Of a stretch of DNA of 64,000 nt, positions 34,761-46,530 are shown piece by piece; positions within the stretch are counted from its first letter, which is position 1; every line of letters begins with the position of its first letter. The notes beneath the pieces were generated by a model. The model searched no databases. It saw nothing but the letters and a program-made list of their open reading frames with translations, and was not told where the DNA came from. The stretch covers positions 1 through 64,000 of the forward strand of contig JAMWET010004045.1 in NCBI GenBank assembly GCA_024036415.1, written 5' to 3'. This stretch comes from Prochilodus magdalenae (lineage: Eukaryota > Chordata > Actinopteri > Characiformes > Prochilodontidae). The position numbers were made by a program, and so were the translations under genes.

Positions 34761-35219
34761 GAACATGAATGCTAGGCCAATGTCACAAAAGCATGTTTAT
34801 CTTGATTATTTTCATGCCTCTGACTGAACAGATTATTTGTTTATTCAGCCATTCAGATTTCCTGGCAATCAACAAGCATGTGTAAGCACTGCCAAGACAG
34901 CTATTTGTTCAAATTCATTAAATTACAGCTTTTGTTTGTGTTGTGATTCAGAATAAACGGTTATGATATAATTCACTATATTGCACATTGGTCTTATTTA
35001 CTTTTCTTATGAATTAATGTTTGCAGTCAACATGAGTGAAGCCATAACACAACACAACTATTGTTTTTTGCTCATAGATGTGTGGGTTGTGTTAATATAG
35101 GCAAAATCCCAAAAGTTTGTAAGAGTTTTAGTTTAAAACTTCCATAATCAATTGTAATTATTAACAGAATGTAAAGAAACAACCATTTTAATGGTATGTC
35201 AAAAATGTCCATGTACTGT
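34761..35219. other. AT-rich unique sequence
   Basis: No feature recognised. Confidence 0.4.
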
Positions 35220-35560
35220 GCTGCTGAGATATTTACTGAAGTTAGCATGCTAGCCAGCTAGCCTTAGCAAATCTTGTAATACCACTTTGCACCCTAAGGT
35301 AATGAGGTAGTGAGGCCATAGTGAGTCACTGCAGTGTCAAGTCTGCCTTCAGTCCGATGTGAGAGGATGATGAACTAGCACTGCCCCAATGGCTTGTTCT
35401 AACATCTTGTTGAATATGTTGAAGGTTTTCCTCCTGGTTGGATCATTTAAGGACAGGTAACCAATGAAATGAATGATAAATGCAAAGATGTCTAAAGCTC
35501 TTGGCAAGTGTCCATTATAGCCACTGCTGGCCATCCATACCACTAATAGCAACATTGGAG
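35220..35560. repeat. Three-member dispersed repeat, copy 1
   Basis: Shares blocks with 38100-38600 and 51080-51840: a GTCAAGTCTGCC/CATCAAGTCTGC word, ATGTGAGAGGAT/CATGAGAGGATA, ACTGCCCCAA/GCTGCCCCAA, ATTTAAGGACAGGTA/ATTTAAGGACAAGTA and TTATAGCCACTGCTG/TTATAGCGACTACTG. The 68-codon minus-strand frame is incidental. Unnamed old mobile element. Confidence 0.6.
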
Positions 35561-37112
35561 GATAGGTTGTATCATCTTACAGATTGTTCTTTTAAGAGGA
35601 ATTCCACTGATTTGTCAAAGAGTCTTTATAATTCGGTGATCTGAAAGTCATTCAAAGAGGTTTGATTTTAAATGAATAATTGTGGAGAGTCCACTCTTTA
35701 CAGTGGTTGTTATAGGAACCAGGGGTCCACAGCATCTACCATTTTCTTTACCATCCAAAACCACCAGCAAACTTACACATATTTTCTGAATTGTTATAAG
35801 TAATGTTGAGAAAGGCAAAAAAGACAGCAAATACATAAAATAGAGTTTTCTTTGGGGAGTAGTTTGCTTTATAACCCTCTGAATGCACCTTTCCAGCATA
35901 AAAATACATTCTAGCCTTAAATTTTGTCTCCAAGCTATCATAAACCAATGTCTCAGGCGACCCGCTGCCTTTAGAGGCTTTAGACTACTTAGACGTCTGG
36001 TTCATTTCACCACTGCTGTGAACAACTCGAATTTCTCAGTACACTTCTCTAGAATGAAGCATTTTTATGTCAAACCACTTTCGGTCACTTTGTTTACAAT
36101 CAAATCATTTAATTATGCTCAATTCCCCACTGCTTCAAGTACAAAGGAAATTTTAATCAAGGTACCATGCAACATTTGTCCAAACCATCACTCACATCCA
36201 ATGAAAACAAATAAGTGAACCCATCCCTCCTGTTTAGGAGAGGTATTATCGACCTATTATTGGCACTGGTGAGCCCAGCCAGCCATTCATCACTACTGTT
36301 TCCACATATACGCTGGAGGTGCTATAGGAGTGAGAAATGATCCTTACTGGAGCACCAGACATCAGACCACTATGATCACTACGACAAGAGCAGAGATAAG
36401 ATAGCAAAGCTGATGTGGTCTATAAGATTGAGTGGTAGCATCATGGTCCATTGAAGAAGAAGCAGCATATGTACACATGTAAGTCTGGCTGAGGATTGCC
36501 ATGTTCAGCCCCATTTCCTCCCCCCAAGCCAAACAGATGGAATTCTCGCTCATCCATCTTCAAGTTTTCTTGGAACAATGCTGTAATGGACGCTTATATG
36601 GTCTGCCTCATTTGTCTTGCCTTGTTCTTGTTGTTTGCTACAGGAGAGGCTGCCTCTGCTGTAGTGCTCGTACATGATTCCCTGAAGAATCCTGCAGTGG
36701 AGGGCTTTTTTATGAACATTGGTTTTATGTATTAATCAGAGACCATTGTTTGCTAATTTAGTTCCCAATAATAATGTTATTAATAAAAATTTACATACCA
36801 GTTAATAATTTTGTAGTGACAATAAAAAAACATACATTTAACACACATATATGCAGAAAACTCCCCAATAAACAAATGTTAAATGTATTTTTGTTTTTTT
36901 GTGTGTGTTTTTTGTTTTCCTTTTGGGAGACTTATTTTCAGTTTTTCAAAGAAATCTGAAGGGATTTTTTTACACCGCAAAAAGTCAAGTCTTAGAAGCT
37001 GTTGGCATTTTCTGCTTCTCACAATCCAAGTACATTTAATGAGGTCGGGCTTTGGGATGGACAATCCATTGTTCTGACTTCACCAGCAACTTGTTTTGTT
37101 TTCCTCTGATCA
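35561..37112. other. Unique sequence, no gene seen
   Basis: Contains overlapping frames of 60-111 codons (the longest at 35883-36218 plus) without domains or paired splice sites. An acceptor-like TTGTTGTTTGCTACAG ends at 36643 in front of a 30-codon open stretch, but no donor follows. Moderately mixed composition at 36200-36700. Confidence 0.35.
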
Positions 37113-37310
37113 AATCAAGTCAAAGTTTATTTGACTTAGACAACTGCCTGCTTATATGAAACATTCATTTATTCATTCGTTCGTTCGTTCGTTCATTCAT
37201 CCATCCATTCATTCATTCATTCATTCATTCATCTTCTAAACCATTTAGGGCCCTTCTTGCTGTGAAACAACAGTACTACCCACTACACATCATGCCACCC
37301 CATGTGCAAT
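37113..37310 (-). mobile_element. SINE remnant with (ATTC)n tail plus LINE-type tail
   Basis: ATCAAGTCAAAGTTTATTTG at 37116 resembles a reversed LINE 3' end. The tetranucleotide tract (ATTC/GTTC)n at 37164-37231 followed by ATCTTCTAAACCATTTAGGG and CACTACACATCATGCCACCC matches the two ends of the minus-orientation SINE at 22415-22730 with the middle deleted. Confidence 0.6.
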
Positions 37311-38099
37311 AATAATAATGCAAAATAATCATAAAAAATCTAAAATATAAGAGGAAGATGTTAAATAAAGTATAATACAAGACAATAAAAATATACAGAG
37401 TTAATAATTTGGCTAAAAAAGCTATAAATAGATGTTATGATATATACACTATATATACAATTATGATATATACACTTAATAAACCCAATGTGCAACAGAA
37501 TGTGGTTTTACAAGCTCAGTGAAAATGTCTAGTGTATGATGTGTGTGTGAGGTAGTCCTAGTTCTTCAGTAACTGCTTCGTGGCAACCATACATCATTTT
37601 AGTCCCATAGTGTTGAACAGTTAAGCCAGAGGAAAGATGGATTGAAATGACTGTGGTCTTTTTTTAGAAGCAAGGGTGAACCTCTCAGAGATTAAAGCTT
37701 TAAGGACTGTTTATCTGATGGACTTTTGGTCATTTTTGTGGTTCTAATAAGTCTTAATTTCTTTAAATGTTTTAACAGCATTTTTTTTTTAACTTATTAT
37801 GCTTAGGCTTAGATCCCTATCTTACACAAGTGGATTATCTTCTATCTGTCTAATATTCTCAGCTATAATAAATGGCCATTTTGACTGGGAACTACATAAA
37901 TAACAGGCAGTCTCTGATGTTTATGTGCATATTTGTCTAAAAGACTCTACACCCTTTGGGCTTGAATTAATTATTGGTGTAATCTGGAAGATTTTTAGTT
38001 TACAACATTACAAATAAACCAAAATGAGTTTAATGTGAAGAAATAACAGTTTTGACAGTATGTTAAAGATGCATCTTTAGAATTTTATGTCTTAACGTC
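37311..38099. other. AT-rich unique sequence
   Basis: No open frames of note. AT-rich words (ATATATACACTATATATAC near 37441) and poly-T near 37780. Confidence 0.4.
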
Positions 38100-38600
38100 G
38101 TGTTGCAGGTATATCTAATGAACCTAGCATGCAAATCAGCAAGCCATGAGCTGTTCTGTCTGTACCTCAAGAGGTTATAGTGTCACTGTAGCATCAAGTC
38201 TGCAACTAGATGGTGTATCTAGTTGAAAGTCCTGCTCCCAATTTATTCATTTAAGGACAAGTAGCCAGTGAAAGGAAGAGTAAATTCAATAATGTCTGTA
38301 GTTTATGGCAAGCAATCATTATAGCGACTACTGCCACCTCCAACTTGCACCAAGAAACCACATTAGACAGCAAACAAAAGAAGTGATATAAATAGAGGTG
38401 AAACAAGAGTTAACTTTGGTGTTGCTCCTCCACTTCTGGAGATGCTCTTGCTCTTGATTCTGAACTCAGAACATTTCTTCTGTACTTGTAAGTAGTAAAT
38501 AGCTGTGAATGTTGTTGGGGGCGGGGCTTGTGGCTGTGCATTACCTTGATGGGGGGACACACTAAAACTTTGTGGTGATATGCTGCCCCCTTTTTGTTTA
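38100..38600. repeat. Three-member dispersed repeat, copy 2
   Basis: Carries both halves of the family: ATTTAAGGACAAGTAGCC (left part, like 35220-35560) and GATATAAATAGAGGTGAAA, TAACTTTGGTG and TTGGTGATATGC (right part, like 51660-51835). Its existence links the other two partial copies into one element of roughly 500 bases or more. Confidence 0.6.
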
Positions 38601-40821
38601 GAGTATGAATTCAACAGGTTGTGTCCTCCTACACTTTGCTGCTTTAAATGTAATGATAGAACCACTGCAGATGTGGAGAAAATGGGACACGTCATGAAGC
38701 CTTAGTCCTTCAAAGAAAAGCTGAAGCTTAGCGCAGCTAATTCAGTCCGTCAGCCTCAGGGAACCATCTCGCCTCTTCTCCCACGCTTCCAGCAGTAGAG
38801 TTAATCCACAGAGACCAGACATGTTCTTGACATGATCGTGTGTTATCTACCCCCTTGGTATTACAGACCAGGTGAACCTGTGTGACTCCACACTCCATCT
38901 TACAGGCATCTACTTCCTCCTCTTCCCACTGTTCTCCATTCCTGCACCTAGTTTTGTCCTTAGGGAGTCTTTTCCTCGCTCTTCTTCCATGCAAATGTTC
39001 CACTTATCTCTGTCCACAGGGATTGTCGCCTTTTTTCCTCACCTCTCCAATTATACCAGATTTGTTAGAAGAAGGTGGAGGAGAGCATGAAATATGGCTC
39101 AACAAGAGACATTTCGTCATCGTTTAGTCTGATGTGCTGACACAAGATGGCCTGCAGGAGGAGCTCCATCCATAGACCTCAGAGCAACATTTAAACGCAC
39201 TAATGTACTTTCACTATCAGATTATTCCCTGGTAAGAAACGAGGCAAGGCTGATGCACGGTCATTTGCTAAGGCCAGATAGCCTGGGGACTCCTTTGTCC
39301 TTGGACATGCTATCTCTTTAACCTTAGACTCCTGTACCATATACCTAATCACCCAGCCAATATCAAGTACTTAGTCTCTGCTGCTTTGTCTCAAGAGCTA
39401 AGGACACCCAACTGTGCTCTGCAAAACAAAGACAGCAAAAGAGGACCTCAGGGTCATTAATAAGAGCAGATCTAAGAGAGATGGATGGTGCTTGGTTTCT
39501 TTACTCTTTTAAAGGTTCCACAAGTAGGACCTTCAATCTCTTCACTTGACTACCAATCAGCGTTCCATGACTCACCATGGATCTCCAAGGAGCTTCTGGA
39601 TCGAAGGCAAGGGTTGAGGAGAATCTTTAAACAGTGTGGATGTACTTTCAGTCCAGCTTTTGTTTTCAAGATTGGGATTGAGAGGTTCTGAACTGGAACT
39701 TTTTCCTTCAAACCTGAATCCTTTCTTCTCAATAGTCAAACTAGACAATTGCTGGGTCCCTTTTAGGGAACGTAATCTGAACCTCAATAAGGAATTTATA
39801 TAGCCACAGTTCTCATTGTGGTTGTTATTGTGGATAAATGAGTTCTAAGGTCATAGCTCGGATTAAAATGCACACTTAGCACCAAAGCCTCAAGTGACCA
39901 CTGGTTAACATCACCGCTGATCAGTAGAGGGTGCTATATACCTCCATTGCAAGCTTCAGTCTCCAAGGAGAAGGAAGCACTGCAGCTTGCAAGGATTTGA
40001 TGTGTGTCTTCAGCACTTTGTGCTTGGAGTCTCAAATGCTTCTCCAGCTTAGCGGAGCAGCATGTCACTGGTGAGTGAACTGTACAGCATGCCGACTTCT
40101 CAGCATGAAATTTTTTGCTGTTTACTGTACCAGCAGATACAGCAGAGAAGCATCTGACTGAGTTGCAGGCAAAATTTCAAAGGCATGAAACAAAGCAGCA
40201 AGGAAATTCTCTTTGTCGTTTATTTGTTGTAAGTCAATCACAAATTTCTAATAAGACCACATCTATGTACACATATTTTCCCATCTGTATTTATCATCAA
40301 CATCTACTACATTCAGCCATCTACATAATTTGTACAATTATTATATTTGTACAATATAATAATTAATAAAATAAATACATTTAGATTGTTCATTTTGGTA
40401 ACGTTAGTTCAATATTACACTGAAAATGTCTGATCAGAAAAACTAACTTTTACTTGAAGGTGTTTAAAAAAGCAAAGGTGTCCTAAAATGCCTAAAAATA
40501 TTTTTTAAGCATGCCTCACAATTTTTGGCATTACTAGAAATTCCTATGACCAAAATGTAACAAAAGCATGTTCCAAATTCTCTTATGAACATGGGAGAAA
40601 AATGCACAAATGAAATGTCACAAAGGTGTGGTGAGTACTACACACATACACACCCACACCCCCACACACACACTAAACAAAACAAAACAGCTACATGTCC
40701 GGAAATGCCAATATCCATTGTTAACTATAGTGTTACAAACAACCCAAAGCCACGCTGATCCTGACAGAAAGAGGATGCATATGTTTTGCTTCCATGCACA
40801 GTGTATAGAATGGTTAGAAAG
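38601..40821. other. Unique sequence, no gene seen
   Basis: Several frames of 60-88 codons on both strands at 38737-39127 and 39485-39787 without domains. The part at 38730-39130 is GC-richer and could be regulatory. A (CA)n-like stretch lies near 40641-40674. The 136-codon frame at 40610-41020 spans this stretch and the following repeat and is not a gene. Confidence 0.35.
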
Positions 40822-41160
40822 GTGTTATTTTGGATGGTGGATCATTACCAGCACCGCAGTGACACTACAGTGGTGGTGGTGTGTTAGTGTATGTTGTGCT
40901 GGTGTGAGTGGATCAGACACAGCAGTGCTGCTGAGACTTAAACACCTCAGTGTTACTGCTGGACTGGGAACAGCCCACCAGCCTAACTATCCAGCCAACA
41001 GCATCCTGTGGGCAGGGTGAAAGGGGCTAACAAAGTACGCAGAGAAACAGATGGATTAGATCCTGCAACTACAAAATACACCTATAACATATACAGAACT
41101 GATTAATTTGACAATGTAGTGTGTAGATACAAGGAGGTGTACCTAATAAAAACATTGGTT
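40822..41160. mobile_element. Palindromic dispersed repeat, longest copy
   Basis: Blocks GGTGGATCATTACCAGCACC, GCAGTGACACTACAGTGGTG, GTGGATCAGACACAGCAGTG, TCAGTGTTACTGCTGGACTG and GAGAAACAGATGGATTAGAT identify the same family as 22960-23219. An internal part is missing. The family is arranged as a large imperfect palindrome (the GCAGTGACA/TGTCACTGC type words occur in both orientations), and encodes nothing; the long frame here is a by-product of low stop density. Confidence 0.75.
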
Positions 41161-41273
41161 GTTGTATGTCTCAAGGTGCACTGACATCATGTATAGTATA
41201 TCTATAGTTAGTATTGTTATCCATACATTGTTTGTACCTGTAATTTAATGAGCCTGGTACAATAATAACCCTG
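41161..41273. other. Unique AT-rich sequence
   Basis: No feature recognised. Confidence 0.4.
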
Positions 41274-41361
41274 TAGAGAGAGAGAGAGAGAACGCGAGTA
41301 AGAGAAAGAGAGAGTGTGAGCAAGAGAGAGAGAGAGAGAGAGAAAGCAAGAGAGAGAGAGA
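41274..41361. repeat. (GA)n microsatellite, interrupted
   Basis: About 88 bases dominated by GAGAGAGA with AACGCGAGTAA and AAAGCAAG interruptions. The 63-codon minus-strand frame (Ser-Leu-rich) is an artefact. Confidence 0.95.
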
Positions 41362-41559
41362 ATACTTGATGTTTGGAGATACACGCCTGAATCTACTCCT
41401 CCTTCCAATCTACTGCCTTATACATTCACTTCTAGCTATAGGCAGAACTTCAGAGAGTTCAGAAGTTCTGAGAGTTCCTTCCTTCCCTCAATCAGTCTTC
41501 CCTCATTATACCAACACATAAAAAAAAACACGTTTCAAACCAACTAACCACAATCAGAA
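41362..41559. other. Unique sequence
   Basis: A local inverted pair CAGAACTTC/GAAGTTCTG flanks AGAGAGTTCA near 41442-41470. Nothing else noted. Confidence 0.4.
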
Positions 41560-41920
41560 GGCCTTTCCTTTCATCCAGCTACAAATGGAAGAACCTGAAG
41601 TTTGATAGACAGCACTAGATTTCTGACTGGAACTAGGTTCTGCTGTTAGGTGAAATGGAAAAGGTCAAGGGACTCCATGTAGGAGTGTGGCATTAAAAAA
41701 GGATGGTTAGGACACGAACTGCATGAAGTGCAAAGAAGCTAAACTGTGTCATCATTTTATCTTTCAGCCAGATAATGAGCCAAAACACACGTATAAATCC
41801 ACAAACAAATAGATCAGTGATCATAGAATTAAACATTTGAAATGGCCATCCAGACCCCTGACTCAAATCCCACTGAAAACCCTTGCAGGGGGTACTGGAG
41901 GGGTGAGAGCTTATTATGCA
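41560..41920 (+). pseudogene. Tc1-like transposase remnant
   Basis: The words TTTCAGCCAGATAATGAGCC and AAAACACACGTATAAATCCA encode a decayed form of the QDNDPKHT catalytic region of Tc1 transposases. About 50 bases on, AATGGCCATCCAGACCCCTG then ACTCAAATCCCACTGAAAAC correspond to the W-P-S-x-S-P-D-L-N-P-I-E segment bearing the last catalytic acid. Frames are broken: the 93-codon open frame beginning at 41837 reads KWPSRPLTQIPLKTL. An inactive DD34E-type fossil; ends not located. Confidence 0.75.
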
Positions 41921-42289
41921 AATAACAAAGGGCAGTCAGGGTTCCAGACATACAGAAGGTGGTTGACATGGATGGTTTCTGTGTCTTGCATTAACCTTGA
42001 GCCTCTGCCACTAGAACAGCTACTAATCAGCAAGGTCTTCATGTCAAGCATTCATCACTTTGTCACCTGTGTTACTCCATACAATGATACAATGGCCCTC
42101 CCTCTATTGTTGCATTGAGGAACTTTGCTGACTACTAATTCTCCTTGCATATGCAGTATGTCTGTTTTAAATAAGTCAGCACTTTTCCTTTAAAGGCACT
42201 GAGGCACATTGTAATTAGTCAGCTGTAATCATTGTAATTAGTCAGCTGTGTTCTCATCAGAACGTGGGATGTGGGTCCATCCTTTGCAC
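41921..42289. other. Probable old repeat sequence
   Basis: A duplicated word pair, TGTAATTAGTCAGCTGT (near 42210 and 42234), indicates a small tandem duplication of about 24 bases. No gene seen. Confidence 0.4.
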
Positions 42290-42720
42290 TGACATATACA
42301 CTATTAGTCCAAAAGTTTGTAAGCTTTTGCTCATCTAAAGTTTCTTCTGGAATCCTAGCATTTCCACCCCCTCCAGCAGTAATCCTACAGCAATGTCCTA
42401 AAATTACTGAGAAGGCTATACACTATATATTAGCTTACATTACTGTAAGGATTTGATTGCATTCATCCAAGTGAGGATTAGTTTTATCACATGCTGAAGT
42501 TGGATGATGGATGCCACTCCAGCTCATCCTCTAATTGTATGGTGCTCCATTACACCAGAGATTATAGTTCAATGGCTTAATGCATTGGGCACATTGGGCA
42601 TGGTGACTTCAGACGATCTTAGTCCTGGGGACCCCATGTTCTGCACATGTTTGTGTTTTCCCCATTCCAATACATTCAGCTTCACAGCAGGAGCTGGTTA
42701 ATTAGGTGATATGTTGTATT
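42290..42720. mobile_element. DNA transposon remnant (internally deleted)
   Basis: A terminus-like TATTAGTCCAAAAGTTTGTA near 42303 is followed by CAGCAGTAATCCTACAGCAA, GGATTTGATTGCATTCATCC, AAGTTGGATGATGGATGCCA, TGGTGCTCCATTACACCAGA and CATTGGGCATGGTGACTT. These are, in order, pieces of a common fish DNA transposon I recall from its ends and spacer. No coding frame survives. Confidence 0.55.
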
Positions 42721-44089
42721 ATGATGTATTATGGCTGTTCCAGTGTGTCATATTCGTTTGGAAGTGCTTTTGTATAGATATTCTACTAGCACAACTGAAC
42801 ACCTGTATCAGCAATGGGTGATCTTTCAAGTGACTGAATACACTATTCAGAAAGAGTGTCAGGATGCTTTTGAGCATAGAGTAATTTATGAATAGGGAAC
42901 ATTCTTTTTGGGTTGTTAGTGGGGTATTATTGCATATTGCAATGATATGAGGATCATTTAGAGCAGATCATGAATTGCAGATGCTCTGTGCTTTCACAAA
43001 TAAATGCAAACTCAATGCAAGCTCATTCATAGGCCAACTCATTTGGTTGCTGCAGCCTCACTCATGAGTTTTCATGAGCTCATGCTTTGTGATGCCACTG
43101 ACCATGCATTTTTTGACAGGACTACAGAACACACATGTTTTACGACCAGATTGTGTTACTGGGGCACTATAAGGCGATAGCCCACAGCAAAAAGATCAGA
43201 GTGCAGTATGGTGCAGAACAGAGACACTGAGCATTGCAGAGAGAGGGAATTAGAGGAGGAACCATAGATCCCTTGAACTGTTCCAGCTCCAGTAATGACA
43301 ATGATGACCAGTGCAAACACTTTGCATATACGATACATTGCATGTCAAACCTTTGGATACTGTAGTACGCTAATAAAAGAGCAGGACCAGAATCATAGCC
43401 TTTCTGTGTCTTACTTTGCACCAGCACTGCAATACAAAGCAAACAGTAATAAAAAATCTAAGCAAATTTGCCCTAGAACTCTTTCTTTTCATTTAGTAGG
43501 CATACAATTACAGTTTTCTCTATTGACTGCAAGAGTCTTTTGAAACAGTGCATCTGTTTACAGAAATAAACAGTGGCTTCATACTTAAATGGCAAAAAAT
43601 AATCTATTCAGCTGTGCACTTTATTTCTGGTGGTACATTTGAAGATTTTGATTGCAAATATGGCACCTTAGACCATGCTCTTTTTAAAAACTGCTTTACA
43701 ATGTAAAACCAACAGACTGTTTGCAAAATAATGATTGACTTAACGCAAGTGTTTGGTATCTGAGGACTTCATTTTCCCCCTATCAACTGAAGACAAGATG
43801 AAATATAAGACAAGGTGCTACTAAGACAAATGTATTCAAATGAAGATGTGCCTTCCTTATCATGTGGAGGGATGCTGATGCTAGAGTCATTTCCTTACTG
43901 AACTTTGGATTGACCACTCTCACATCTCAGTGTCAAAGCTGCTCTAACGTAAGATAGACGTTTATCTAGTTTACTGTATTTGCTAACCTTCATTTTAACA
44001 TCATCTGTGCCAAAGACAATAACGCTAGATAAGCTACAATCCCAACCCCCCAATAAAAGGCTGACAGTGTGTGAAGCACTTTGTGAAGT
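42721..44089. other. Unique sequence, no gene seen
   Basis: Frames on both strands at 43156-43543 (up to 91 codons) show no domain. No repeat recognised. Confidence 0.35.
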
Positions 44090-44990
44090 GCTGATAAAAA
44101 CAGGAAATGGTTAGTAATTTCTGTTTGACATGTTTTAACCTGAAAGTGGTACAAAAACACAATATTTTATGTTTTGCTTTTTTGCTTATGAACTTTATTG
44201 GTTTTTGTAAATGCATGCCATTTTCAAATTCAATGCTTGTTACAGATTCTAAAAAAGTTGGGACAGGTGGATGTTTGGCACTTATTTGCATTACCTTTCT
44301 TTTTACCTACTAATACATACCATGACAGACCCTCACTTTCACAAAAACTTTCAGGCTGCTAACAATCTGGCCCTTCACTTCTTTGGCACAGTGAACATGA
44401 TGTCCATTATTTCCATCTGCAAAGTTGACTCATCAGACCACAATACACATTTCCACTATGCATCAATCCATTTCAGATTAACTTTAGACCACAGAAGTCA
44501 GCAGTGTTTCAGGATCCTGCTATTGACATCTGACTTCCACTGAGCACAGTCCTAATTTGTAGATGAAGCGACAGTGTTCCCTGACAGCTTATTTTAATGT
44601 TCTTTATTTGTAAATATTTTTTACATTTACAGAAGTTGTAGTAATTATGAAAAAAGAAGAAAAAAAAGAAGCAACGATCATGGGCTTTTTTCAGCCAGCA
44701 CTTTTTGGAACTATATGGAGAAACTCATGTGTACCCGAAGGTACACTTGTTTAACAATATGAACAAAGCGGCCAGAAGTAGGGGGATTTTTTTTCAAGTC
44801 AATATTTACTAAAGACTTTCTTACTGTCAGCCAAGAAACTTCCCTGGATCTTTTGATGAGATTATGTGATGGTATTATGCACGGCACAGGTGATGAAACG
44901 CCTACAATCCTTGCAATTCCTGGCCAAGGAACATCTTAAACTATTGGATTTTTTGCTGATGATCAGCCTCGGCCCATCCAGGTTAGATCT
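44090..44990 (-). pseudogene. Tc1-like transposon with reversed transposase, decayed
   Basis: The left portion carries TAAAAAAGTTGGGACAGGTG (44251), the terminus-type word shared with the element at 15050-15600. Further right, plus-strand words such as CAAAGTTGACTCATCAGACC (44420), TCCATTTCAGATTAACTTTA (44467) and GGATCTTTTGATGAGATTAT (44849) are, read on the minus strand, parts of a Tc1-type transposase gene: the W-S-D-E-S catalytic region and the helix-turn-helix encoding part (C-terminal to N-terminal from left to right). CCTTGCAATTCCTGGCCAAG at 44911 is the reversed start of the DNA-binding region. Multiple stops and deletions make it inactive. Confidence 0.7.
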
Positions 44991-45034
44991 ATGTCTGTAT
45001 ATGTCTGTACATTAACTCAGTGTTTTCTTTTTAT

Positions 45035-45101
45035 AACAATCTGATTTTCTGTGAAGCTGTTTTGAGACAAGGTTGGTTGTAAAAAGCGCTATACAAATAA
45101 A

Positions 45102-45132
<31 letters not shown>
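45035..45132 (+). mobile_element. LINE 3' end with (GATT)n tail
   Basis: TGTAAAAAGCGCTATACAAA followed by TAAATATTGATTGATTGATT is the characteristic 3' terminus and tail of fish L2-related LINEs. Only about 100 bases of 5'-truncated sequence remain, as is usual for reverse-transcribed insertions. It lies beside the preceding Tc1 remnant. Confidence 0.75.
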
Positions 45133-45262
45133 CTTTTCTGGCTTTTGTTATATCCTAGCATTATCCTAGCATAACTGTGTCACCTGCTGATTTTTTTTTA
45201 ATGATTTCTAATCTTAAATTGTTCTTGTCACAGTCTTTTTTTTGGAATTGGGTTTGTACTTG
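45133..45262. other. Unique T-rich sequence
   Basis: Poly-T runs near 45191 and 45235. Nothing else seen. Confidence 0.4.
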
Positions 45263-45600
45263 GGTGGCATGGTGGCACAGTGGATAGCACTGTCGCCTCA
45301 AAGCATGATGGATTCAATTCCCAGCTGGGCCATCCAGGGTCCTTGAAACTCTGTGTGGAGTTTGCATGTAATCCCTGTGTCTGTGTGTGTTTCCTCCCAC
45401 AGTCCAAAGCTCAATGCATAGGTGTGAATGTGTAAATAAAGGTGTCTTTCTGTCTGTCCATCTGCCCTGTATTGGATTGGTGACCTGTCCAGGGTGTTTC
45501 CAGCCTCCCCCCAATGAATGCTGGGATAGGCTCCTGCATACCGACGACCCAGAAGGATTAAGCAGTTTACAAGATGAGTGAGTGAGTGAGTGAGTGAGTG
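45263..45600 (+). mobile_element. SINE, plus orientation, full length
   Basis: The head GGTGGCACAGTGGATAGCAC has an A-box-like sequence, and GGATTCAATTCCC (45310) is a B-box-like one. The body contains TGTGTGGAGTTTGCATGTAA, TTTCCTCCCACAGTCCAAAG and TGGTGACCTGTCCAGGGTGT, then GCTGGGATAGGCTCCTGCAT. The 3' end is GTTTACAAGATGAGTGAGTG with a (GAGT)n tail. This is a very widespread fish SINE. The open frames on both strands (for example 45298-45645 minus, 115 codons) are incidental. Confidence 0.88.
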
Positions 45601-46452
45601 GGAAAGAGGATCTGTACCTAAAATGTAATATGCAATGTAATACACAATAATCTAAAAAAATATAAATATTTTAAAATATTTCTTTAAGGGTGGGGTGGTA
45701 GTTATGGGGTCCTTCTTGTTACCACCTAGCCGTTCTACTCTGAGGCATTAAATTATTGAGTAGGCTGCAGAGAGAGTGAGAGAGAGGGAGAGGGGCTAAG
45801 TAGGCTAGCACTGAACTTCCACATGTAAGGTTAACACCAAACACATCTGCTCATTACAACCAGAGAGGGCTATAGAGTGGCGGAGTGGTTAGAGACTGAG
45901 GATGATCTTTCTCCACTTTTGTAAAGATACAAAAGTGGGCTAATGGATGTGCAAGGTCATTTTCTTTGTTCCCAAGCTTGATGACAAAATGTAAGATGGG
46001 CACATCAAAGGAATACCAACTTAGTCTAGCTAACATGTCTATTCAGTGAAGTGCACTGAGTAATAGAGGCCAAGAAACCATACATTTCTTTCAAAAGTTG
46101 CTTTAGCGAGGGATAAAGACTTTCTTCTACACATTGAGTTGGGCATGACATGAAGGACAAAGTCTCTTTGATGTCTCATCTAATGGCCCAATTTCATCTG
46201 TCTTTTCTTCTTATGCTGTAACGACTTTCACAGTTATTTCAATTCCTCAGGCGACTAGCGTATGCAGGACACCACAGTCTCCGATAGTGGAGCTAAAACT
46301 GAGCCCTAGGTTCAGAGTGATGCTTATTAGGGGTCAACCGTCTAGTAGTTTCCAGTTGGTTAAGCTTAGCCTTTCTAGTACAATGGAAAAGTGGTGTATT
46401 GGATTGTCATGTCATGAAGTAAACAGAAAGTCTTTTGAGTGAAGGCAAGCTA
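45601..46452. other. Unique sequence, no gene seen
   Basis: A GAGAGTGAGAGAGAGGGAGA stretch near 45770. No domain in the short frames. Confidence 0.4.
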
Positions 46453-46530
46453 CACTTATTTATGTAGCACCTTTCATATACTACAGCCTATCAAAGTGTT
46501 TTACAAATAAGAAAATGCAAAGATAATTCA
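46453..46530. mobile_element. Short LINE/SINE-type fragment
   Basis: ACTTATTTATGTAGCACCTT, TCATATACTACAG, TCAAAGTGTTTTACAAAT is the reversed form of a common fish retroelement 3' region. Only about 75 bases remain. Confidence 0.45.

Noticed and set aside
36644..36735. Terminal exon after a good acceptor (TTGTTGTTTGCTACAG)
   Set aside because: The open stretch is only about 30 codons, and nothing upstream supports a gene.
40610..41020. Longest ATG-initiated open frame (136 codons)
   Set aside because: Its second half is the palindromic dispersed repeat and its first half a CA-rich tract; no domain or codon bias.
45263..45330. tRNA gene
   Set aside because: tRNA-like head of a SINE.
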